Below, piece by piece: positions 5,768-11,336 of a stretch of DNA of 11,336 nt; position 1 is the stretch's first letter; each line of letters starts with the position of its first letter. The position numbers were made by a program, and so were the translations under genes. The notes under the pieces were generated by a model. It was not told the origin of the DNA and did no database searches. It saw nothing but the letters and a program-made list of their open reading frames with translations. Origin of the DNA: an uncultured Bacillota bacterium (GTDB lineage Bacteria; Bacillota_I; Bacilli_A; Erysipelotrichales; Erysipelotrichaceae); contig CASEHR010000134.1 of NCBI GenBank assembly GCA_949287785.1, positions 1 through 11,336 of the forward strand. The letters run 5' to 3'.

Positions 5768-7030
5768 ATGGCAGAATTAAATAAGATCGCAGATGGAAAG
5801 CTGGAAATAAAAACAACGATTGAAGGAGAAAGATGGACATCTGCGCAGAGGAAAGCATTTAATAAATTAGCTAAAAACGTTGAGATCAAAGGATTCAGAA
5901 AAGGTCAGGCACCACAGAATATGGTGCGTGCGAGATTATCCGAAGGAACGATATTGGCGCAAGCTGCCGAGGATATCGCAAACGATGTATTTAGAGAGAC
6001 TTTAAAAGAGACGAATGTTGAACTTATCGATCGAGCTGATTTGGATATCACGGCAATCGATCAAGAACATGTTGAGTTTAAATTTGTATGCCCGGTAAAA
6101 CCAGATGTTACCCTGGGTGAATACAAAGGACTTGGCTTTGCACCGCAAGAAGCAGTTGTTGATGATGAAGAAGTTCAGAAACAGATCGATATGATCCTTG
6201 AACAAAAAGCCGATCTGGAGATCAAAGAAGAAGGAACTGTTGAAGAAGGTGACACAGCTGTCATCGACTATGAAGGTTTCAAAGATGGTGTGCCTTTTGA
6301 AGGTGGCAAAGATGAGAACCATGAACTGGTAATTGGTTCCCATTCATTTATCCCTGGTTTTGAAGAGGCTCTTGTAGGCATGAAGTCCGAAGAATCAAAA
6401 GATATCGAACTGACATTCCCGGAAGATTATCACGCTGAAGAACTTAAAGGTCAAAAGGTGATCTTCAAGGTAACTGTTCATGAAATTAAACGCAAAGTCT
6501 TGCCGGAACTGAATGATGAATTGGTTGGAGAATTAGGTCTTGAAGAAGTAAAAACGCCTGAAGATCTTAAGAATTACATCAGAAACTCCATTTTGGAAAG
6601 CAAGAAGCGTCAGAATGAAGAAGCAGCGACCAACGAGCTGTTGGATAAAGTCACAGGTAATGCAACAGTAAATATTCCGGATGTAATGATCCAGGATGAA
6701 ATTGACCAGATCTTGAATGAAATGGATCAGGATTTCCAAAGACAAGGATTCAGCCTGGCTCAGTATATGAACATTCTGAAGATGGATATGCAGAAAATCC
6801 GTGAGAATTTTAAAAACGATGCGGAAAAACGTGTCAAGTTGCGTTTGGTCTTGGAGGAGATAGCTAAAGTCGAAAACATCGAAGTGAGTGATGATGATGT
6901 TGAAAAAGAACTCGAAGATCTGGCTGGCAAGTATCAGATGAAGAAAGAAGATGTCAGCAAGATGGTCGATCGTAAGCTCATCGCTAACGATTTACGAATG
7001 AAAAAGGCTTTAGACCTTATTAAAGCTTGA
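5768..7030 (+). CDS. tig: Trigger factor, ribosome-associated chaperone and prolyl isomerase
   Basis: A 420-residue trigger factor, the usual length. It docks at the ribosome exit tunnel and shields nascent chains. The N-terminal ribosome-binding domain carries the signature GFRKGQAP (residues 42-49). The FKBP-type prolyl isomerase domain spans about 155-240, with GDTAVIDYEGF, the bulge VPFEGG and IPGFEEALVGM. The rest forms the helical chaperone arms ending in DLRMKKALDLI. The frame is open back to 5705, but the ATG at 5768 is chosen because AGGAGG lies 4 nt before it, the family N-terminus begins there, and the upstream codons overlap the promoter. It is followed 47 nt later by lon, with no clpX between them. 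Confidence 0.97.
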   Translation: MAELNKIADGKLEIKTTIEGERWTSAQRKAFNKLAKNVEIKGFRKGQAPQNMVRARLSEGTILAQAAEDIANDVFRETLKETNVELIDRADLDITAIDQEHVEFKFVCPVKPDVTLGEYKGLGFAPQEAVVDDEEVQKQIDMILEQKADLEIKEEGTVEEGDTAVIDYEGFKDGVPFEGGKDENHELVIGSHSFIPGFEEALVGMKSEESKDIELTFPEDYHAEELKGQKVIFKVTVHEIKRKVLPELNDELVGELGLEEVKTPEDLKNYIRNSILESKKRQNEEAATNELLDKVTGNATVNIPDVMIQDEIDQILNEMDQDFQRQGFSLAQYMNILKMDMQKIRENFKNDAEKRVKLRLVLEEIAKVENIEVSDDDVEKELEDLAGKYQMKKEDVSKMVDRKLIANDLRMKKALDLIKA

Positions 7031-7038
7031 TAGGAGAA

Positions 7039-7065
7039 TTTAAAGGCGCTAACGCGTCTTTTAAA
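7039..7065 (+). promoter_or_regulatory. tig-lon intergenic hairpin
   Basis: An imperfect 11-bp stem: TTTAAAGGCGC (7039-7049) pairs with GCGTC plus TTTAAA (7054-7065), with one bulged T and one G-U pair, around the loop TAAC. It ends in the A-run just before the lon ribosome site AAAGGAGG (7066-7073). No U-tract follows on the transcript, so it is not a standard terminator. It could be an RNA processing or stability element, or could modulate lon translation by limiting access to the ribosome site. Confidence 0.5.
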
Positions 7066-7077
7066 AAAGGAGGTTAA

Positions 7078-9399
7078 ATGGGAGAAATTTATACTGTACC
7101 ATTAGTGTGTACGCGCGGTCTGGTATTCTTTCCTAACCAGCAGTACACGATTGATATCGGTCGTCAGGAAAGTATCAGATCGATCGATCACAGTCAGATT
7201 AACAGTACTTACGTTTTTTTCTCTGCGCAAAAGATGATCACAACCGATCACCCCGGTATAAGTGATATCTTTGAATATGGCACATTATGTCAGATTCTGA
7301 AGGTCAATAAGCATACTCAGGGCGAAAGCTTTTATCAGACGACGCTATTGGGCATTGCCAGAGCGCACATTATCAGATATTTGACATTAAGCGATGGCAC
7401 TAATGCTGTTGAGATAGAAGTTGTTCAGGATTACTATCAGGATGAAGCTATCGTCAAAGAGCTTATGTTCAAAGTCATTGGTTCAATCGACAAAATAAAA
7501 AGACATGCCAACGGCGTTTTCAATATCGATTTCATCAAAAATCAGAAGATCGGTGTCGCTGCTGCTGAATTAACCGATTATTTCGCAGACAAAGTACTGT
7601 ATGACTATACTGAACGACAAAAGTTCATCGAACAGTCAGATGTTACTGAACGGATGAAGATGACTCTTGAGCATATTGCCCGTCAGGAGAAGCTCGATGA
7701 GATTGATGCGGAGATCGAGAATAAAGTCCGTGAAAGCATGGAAGAGTCACAACGTGATTATTATCTGCGCGAAAAAGTCAAACAGATCAAAACAGAACTT
7801 AATGAAGGACAGTCAGCGAGTGATGAAGATTCATTGCGACAGATGGTCGAAGATAATCCATATCCCGAACATGTCAAAACCAAGGCTTTAGAGGAGATTG
7901 ATAAAATGGAACTTCTGCCGCAGGTCGGTGGTGAATATGGTGTCGTCAGAACATACTTGGATTGGTTATTGAAAGTACCTTGGTGGCAGAAGAGTGTCGA
8001 TAATGAAGATATCAATGTTGCCAAAAAGATATTGGATGAAGACCACTACAGTCTGCAAAAAGTCAAAGAACGGATTTTGGAATATTTGGCTGTCAAACAG
8101 ATGACGTCATCTTTAAAAAGTCCTATTCTTTGTCTTGTCGGACCTCCGGGTGTTGGTAAGACATCGCTTGCTCGTTCGGTTGCAAGAGCCCTGGATCGTC
8201 ATTTTGTCAAGATCTCACTAGGTGGTGTGCGTGATGAAGCGGAGATCAGGGGTCATCGCAGAACCTATCTCGGCGCTTTGCCAGGTCGGATAATTCAAGG
8301 AATGAAGAAAGCCGAGACGTTGAACCCTGTCTTTTTGATAGATGAGATCGATAAAATGGCTTCTGACTACAAAGGCGATCCTTCAAGTGCGATGCTGGAA
8401 GTACTTGATCCGGAACAGAACAATGCCTTCTCGGACCATTATCTTGAAGAACCTTATGATCTTTCCGATGTCCTGTTCATCGCGACAGCAAATTATATTG
8501 AAAATATTCCGGCGGCATTAAAAGATCGTCTTGAGATCATCGAGATATCTTCATATACCGAATACGAAAAGCTCAATATCGCAAAAGAACATCTGATCCG
8601 TAAACAATTAGAAGCTAATGGACTGAAGGACAGTCAGTTTAAACTTGCTGACGATGTGATCCTGTATCTCATCAGGCACTATACAAGAGAGGCCGGCGTA
8701 CGACAATTGGAACGGGTCATCGGCTCACTATGCCGTAAAGCGGTATTACAGATCTTGTCACAGGGTAAAAAGAGGGTCAGTGTTACAAAAAAGACAGTCA
8801 ATGAATGGCTTGGCCCAGAGATATTTGAATACGGCACAAAAGAGAAGAAAGATCAGATCGGCGTTGTCACCGGACTTGCCTATACTTCATTTGGCGGCGA
8901 TGTTTTGCAAGTTGAAGTAAACTATTTTACCGGATCCGGTAAGTTTATCGTAACCGGTCAATTGGGTGATGTCATGAAAGAATCAACGCGTATCGCTTTG
9001 GATTACATTAAAGCTAACGCTAAAAAGTATCACATCGATCCTAAGTTTTTTGATGAGCACGATATACATGTCCATGTTCCGGAAGGCGCTGTACCGAAAG
9101 ACGGACCGAGTGCCGGCGTGACGTTGACGACTGCTATCGTTTCAGCTATCACCAAGGAAGCGGTCCATGCGGATATTGCGATGACCGGTGAAGTTACGCT
9201 GAGGGGGAACGTGCTCCCTATCGGAGGGCTGAAAGAAAAATCTTTGGCAGCTCACCGCAGCGGTATCAAAACGATCTTGTTCCCAAAGGGCAATATCAAG
9301 GATCTTAAAGATGTCCCGGATACAGTGAAAGATGACATCGAATTCATCCCGGTTGAAAATGTTGAACAGGTATTGAAAAGGGCGATCATCCATGGTTGA
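7078..9399 (+). CDS. lon: Lon ATP-dependent serine protease (LonA type)
   Basis: A 773-residue LonA protease, full length for the family. It degrades misfolded and regulatory proteins in the cytoplasm. The N-terminal substrate-binding LON domain covers about 1-200, followed by a coiled helical linker with EIDAEIENKVRESMEE and QRDYYLREKVKQIKTEL. The AAA+ module has Walker A GPPGVGKT (355-362), Walker B FLIDEID (419-425) and a likely arginine finger at Arg484. The protease domain has the catalytic Ser678 in KDGPSAG and Lys721 in GGLKEKSLAA. AAAGGAGG (7066-7073) lies 4 nt before the ATG. I saw no CtsR or CIRCE heat-shock operator upstream, so expression probably comes from the tig promoter. It overlaps engB by 8 nt. 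Confidence 0.98.
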   Translation: MGEIYTVPLVCTRGLVFFPNQQYTIDIGRQESIRSIDHSQINSTYVFFSAQKMITTDHPGISDIFEYGTLCQILKVNKHTQGESFYQTTLLGIARAHIIRYLTLSDGTNAVEIEVVQDYYQDEAIVKELMFKVIGSIDKIKRHANGVFNIDFIKNQKIGVAAAELTDYFADKVLYDYTERQKFIEQSDVTERMKMTLEHIARQEKLDEIDAEIENKVRESMEESQRDYYLREKVKQIKTELNEGQSASDEDSLRQMVEDNPYPEHVKTKALEEIDKMELLPQVGGEYGVVRTYLDWLLKVPWWQKSVDNEDINVAKKILDEDHYSLQKVKERILEYLAVKQMTSSLKSPILCLVGPPGVGKTSLARSVARALDRHFVKISLGGVRDEAEIRGHRRTYLGALPGRIIQGMKKAETLNPVFLIDEIDKMASDYKGDPSSAMLEVLDPEQNNAFSDHYLEEPYDLSDVLFIATANYIENIPAALKDRLEIIEISSYTEYEKLNIAKEHLIRKQLEANGLKDSQFKLADDVILYLIRHYTREAGVRQLERVIGSLCRKAVLQILSQGKKRVSVTKKTVNEWLGPEIFEYGTKEKKDQIGVVTGLAYTSFGGDVLQVEVNYFTGSGKFIVTGQLGDVMKESTRIALDYIKANAKKYHIDPKFFDEHDIHVHVPEGAVPKDGPSAGVTLTTAIVSAITKEAVHADIAMTGEVTLRGNVLPIGGLKEKSLAAHRSGIKTILFPKGNIKDLKDVPDTVKDDIEFIPVENVEQVLKRAIIHG

Positions 9400-9970
9400 G
9401 TTCATCAAAGGTGCCACTAAAAGAGATGAATTTCCCGATGGCTGTCATGATGTCGTTTTTGTCGGACGCAGTAATGTCGGTAAATCATCGCTTTTGAATG
9501 CCATCTATAATCAGAAGATTGCTTTTGTTGGAAAGAAACCCGGAATGACTAAGATGATCAATTTCTTTGACGTCGATCATAAATATCTCGCAGTTGATGT
9601 CCCGGGTTATGGGTTTGCCAACAGGAACAAAAGCGAGATAATCGCCTTTGGCAGGATGATGGATGATTATTTTTCTCAAAAGAACCGGATCAGACTGGTA
9701 GTTATGATTGTCGACAGTCGTCATAGACCTTCCAGAGATGATCTTGATATGATCGAGTATCTGCGTCATCATCATCTGAAGATCTGCGTAGTTGCCAACA
9801 AGATCGACAAACTCAATCAAAGCGAATTACATGCCAGCGGCAAAGTGCTTTCGGAAGTGCTTAGTATCGATAACAGATATATATTTAAGACCAGCACTCT
9901 GACTAAAAGAGGCATCGATGAATTAAAAAACTACATAGTCACTTGTGTTTGTGACGACAGTTTGGTATAG
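9392..9970 (+). CDS. engB: EngB (YsxC/YihA) ribosome biogenesis GTPase
   Basis: A 192-residue TrmE-Era-EngA-type small GTPase needed for 50S subunit assembly. Motifs in order are G1 GRSNVGKSS (25-33), the G2 threonine in GMTK (Thr53), G3 DVPGYG (69-74), G4 NKID (136-139) and a G5-like TSTLTKRG (167-174). MIVDSRHRPSRDD (105-117) is also typical. Many EngB proteins have TKxD at G4, so NKID is a return to the general GTPase form. AAAAGGG (9376-9382) precedes the ATG, which overlaps the lon stop by 8 nt. The lon-engB adjacency is the Bacillus lonA-ysxC order. The stop codon TAG lies inside the -10 box of the next promoter. Confidence 0.96.
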   Translation: MVEFIKGATKRDEFPDGCHDVVFVGRSNVGKSSLLNAIYNQKIAFVGKKPGMTKMINFFDVDHKYLAVDVPGYGFANRNKSEIIAFGRMMDDYFSQKNRIRLVVMIVDSRHRPSRDDLDMIEYLRHHHLKICVVANKIDKLNQSELHASGKVLSEVLSIDNRYIFKTSTLTKRGIDELKNYIVTCVCDDSLV

Positions 9971-9971
9971 T
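9943..9971 (+). promoter_or_regulatory. valS promoter overlapping the engB stop
   Basis: TTGTGT (9943-9948) is a partial -35 box. A 17-nt spacer leads to TATAGT (9966-9971), with TG at 9963-9964 making an extended -10. The engB stop codon (9968-9970) is part of the -10 box. Transcription should start near 9976-9978, right where the T-box base stem begins, so position and leader structure agree. Confidence 0.7.
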
Positions 9972-9977
9972 TTTAAA

Positions 9978-10190
9978 GGTTACGAAGGGAAGAAAAGTCA
10001 AGATCTGTGACATCAGAGATATCTTGGTCGCTGAAAAAGATACGCAAGGTCTTGAAAGGGTCATCCTGGAACTGATGACTGAAATCAGTAAGTCACTCCG
10101 TATATCTGCGTTAAAGATAATGAGGTATCGCAAGATACGAAATAAGGTGGTAACACGATCAAGTCGTCCTTTGGACGGCTTTTTGTTTTG
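9978..10190 (+). promoter_or_regulatory. T-box leader sensing uncharged tRNA-Val, upstream of valS
   Basis: A complete T-box riboswitch. Stem I base: GGTT (9978-9981) pairs with AACT (10070-10073). A K-turn-like ACGA (9982-9985) faces GG, then AGGG (9986-9989) pairs with TCCT (10064-10067). An 8-by-8 specifier loop (9990-9997 and 10056-10063) contains GTC (10060-10062), a valine codon followed by the usual purine. TCAAGATC (9998-10005) pairs with GGTCTTGA (10048-10055). The AG-bulge CAGAGA (10014-10019) and distal loop GGTCGCTGAAA (10026-10036) sit on a TATCTT/AAGATA stem. Stem III is GTATC-GCAA-GATAC (10125-10138). The T-box AAGGTGGTAACACG (10144-10157) has TGGT, which can pair with the ACCA end of tRNA-Val. 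AAGG and ACG can pair with 10165-10171 to form the antiterminator. Confidence 0.95.
10161..10189 (+). terminator. T-box-controlled intrinsic terminator
   Basis: A 9-bp stem, AAGTCGTCC (10161-10169) with GGACGGCTT (10173-10181), closes a TTT loop and runs into TTTTGTTTT. One pair is T-G. The left arm is shared with the antiterminator (CGT and CCTT at 10165-10171), so the two folds exclude each other, as expected when uncharged tRNA stabilises read-through into valS. Confidence 0.93.
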
Positions 10191-10202
10191 AAAGGAGAAA
10201 TG

Positions 10203-11336
10203 ATGTTGGATAATAAGTATGATTTCAAAAAAGTTGAAGAGGATAAATACGAAGGCTGGTTGAAAAACGGCTATTTCAGCTGTGGTGATCTTTCGAAAAA
10301 ACCTTACTCGGTAGTTATTCCTCCGCCAAATGTTACAGGCAAACTTCATTTAGGCCATGCAATGGACAATGCGATGCAAGATCTGCTTGTCAGATATCAT
10401 CGCCTCAAAGGTGAAGATGTCTTATGGGTTCCGGGAATGGACCACGCAGGTATTGCTACTCAAGCCAAAGTCGACGAACGTCTGAAAGAAGAAGGTATCT
10501 CACGTTACGACATCGGTAGAGAGAAATTCTTGGAAAAAGCATGGGAGTGGAAGGATGAATATGCCGATCACATCCATAAGCAATGGGCGCGTTTTGGTAT
10601 ATCTGTCGACTATTCCAAAGAACGTTTTACGTTGGATGAAGGATTATCCAATGCGGTTAAAAAGGTCTTTGTCGATTATTATAAAGAAGGATTGATATAT
10701 CAGGGCAAACGGATCATAAACTGGGATCCTGAAGCCAAGACAGCCCTGAGCAATATCGAGGTAATTCATAAAGATGTTAAAGGCAAGATGTATTATTTCC
10801 GCTATGATGTTGTCGATAGTGACGAGACTTTTGAAGTAGCGACAACAAGACCGGAAACCATGTTTGGTGATGTATGTGTCGTAGTGAATCCTAACGATGA
10901 AAGACTGAACCACCTGATCGGCAAAAAATGCATCAATCCAGCTAACGGCGATGTCTTACCGATCATCGGTGATGAATACATCGAGATCGGTTTCGGCAGC
11001 GGTGCGATGAAATGTACACCGGCTCATGATCCCAATGATTATCAGATCGCTTTGCGACATGGCCTCGATATGCCGATATGCATGAATGAAGACGCGACAA
11101 TGAATGAACTGGCTGGAGAATTCGCAGGTCTGGATCGTTATGAATGTCGAAATAAGATCGTTCAAAAGATCAAAGATAATGGTCATTTCATCAAAGAAGA
11201 GGATATTATACACAGTGTCGGTCATTCGGAAAGAACAGGCGTCATGGTCGAGCCATATCTATCAAAACAATGGTTTGTCAAGATGAAGCCGCTCGCTGAT
11301 GCGGTATTAGAAAAACAAAAGGATGCGCAAACAAAG
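10203..11336 (+). CDS. valS: Valyl-tRNA synthetase, 3' truncated by the window edge
   Basis: The first 378 codons of a class I aminoacyl-tRNA synthetase that charges tRNA-Val. The signature PPPNVTGKLHLGHAM holds the HIGH-type motif HLGH at residues 49-52. GMDHAGIATQ follows, as in ValS. The inserted CP1 editing domain, which removes misacylated Thr-tRNA-Val, is visible from about residue 210: TTRPETMFGD (214-223), then GSGAMKCTPAHDPND. YLSKQWFVKM lies near the window end. The KMSKS motif and anticodon-binding domain are outside. Two tandem in-frame ATGs occur at 10200 and 10203. I chose 10203 because AAAGGAG (10191-10197) is 5 nt before it and only 2 nt before the other. The upstream valine T-box confirms identity. 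Confidence 0.96.
   Translation, partial: MLDNKYDFKKVEEDKYEGWLKNGYFSCGDLSKKPYSVVIPPPNVTGKLHLGHAMDNAMQDLLVRYHRLKGEDVLWVPGMDHAGIATQAKVDERLKEEGISRYDIGREKFLEKAWEWKDEYADHIHKQWARFGISVDYSKERFTLDEGLSNAVKKVFVDYYKEGLIYQGKRIINWDPEAKTALSNIEVIHKDVKGKMYYFRYDVVDSDETFEVATTRPETMFGDVCVVVNPNDERLNHLIGKKCINPANGDVLPIIGDEYIEIGFGSGAMKCTPAHDPNDYQIALRHGLDMPICMNEDATMNELAGEFAGLDRYECRNKIVQKIKDNGHFIKEEDIIHSVGHSERTGVMVEPYLSKQWFVKMKPLADAVLEKQKDAQTK

Noticed and set aside
9939..10349. 136-codon minus-strand open frame across the T-box
   Set aside because: It runs antisense to a clear RNA regulatory structure and to valS, has no recognisable domain and no ribosome site. It is a chance frame.
1..11336. High density of GATC, ATCGAT and GATATC strings
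   Set aside because: Mostly explained by frequent Ile-Asp codon pairs (ATC GAT) and Asp/Ile-rich proteins. No clustering at a non-coding site suggests an origin or methylation switch. A genome-wide count would be needed.
1..11336. Search for mobile elements, CRISPR repeats, tRNA genes or a defence system
   Set aside because: No transposase, regularly spaced repeat, tRNA-like cloverleaf or defence domain was seen. Nearly all sequence is accounted for by housekeeping genes and the T-box.

Overview
This 11.3 kb window is a dense, ordinary-looking housekeeping segment from a low-to-moderate GC Gram-positive (Firmicutes) bacterium. Three things suggest the Erysipelotrichia, or a lineage between Bacilli and Mollicutes: a tRNA-Val T-box leader, strong AGGAGG-type ribosome sites, and gene order that mixes Bacillus-like and Mycoplasma-like synteny. 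The lineage is inferred from gene content and order, not from a marker-gene tree. No mobile element, rRNA or tRNA gene, or CRISPR array is visible.

Positions 1-4248 hold one tightly packed plus-strand operon that starts outside the window: yqeH (5' truncated), yhbY, yqeK, rsfS, yqeM-like methyltransferase, mtnN, dnaD and nth. Every junction is an overlap of 1 to 31 nt. The set matches the Bacillus yqeH-yqeI-yqeJ-yqeK-yqeL-yqeM cluster, except that nadD (yqeJ) is missing between yhbY and yqeK. mtnN and the dnaD-nth pair follow. The themes are ribosome assembly and silencing (YqeH, YhbY, RsfS), Ap4A turnover (YqeK), methylation and removal of its by-product (YqeM, MtnN), and DNA replication and repair (DnaD, Nth).

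Positions 4245-4946 carry one minus-strand gene, a CofE-like (coenzyme F420-0:glutamate ligase family) protein. Its stop overlaps the nth stop tail to tail. It diverges from the next plus-strand gene across only 37 bp. That gap holds two overlapping extended -10 promoters, each placed so that transcription would start at or next to the start codon. Both mRNAs may therefore be leaderless.

Positions 4984-9970 hold a DUF3196-like protein, trigger factor (tig), Lon protease and the GTPase EngB. The DUF3196-tig-lon order recalls MG237-MG238-MG239 of Mycoplasma genitalium. lon-engB followed by valS recalls Bacillus, but without clpX, lonB or the hem genes. tig has its own extended -10 promoter. A hairpin lies between tig and the lon ribosome site.

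Positions 9943-11336 hold valS regulation and the 5' part of valS. An extended -10 promoter has its -10 box covering the engB stop codon. It drives a complete T-box leader (Stem I with K-turn, probable GUC valine specifier, Stem III, antiterminator and terminator) ahead of valS, which runs off the window.
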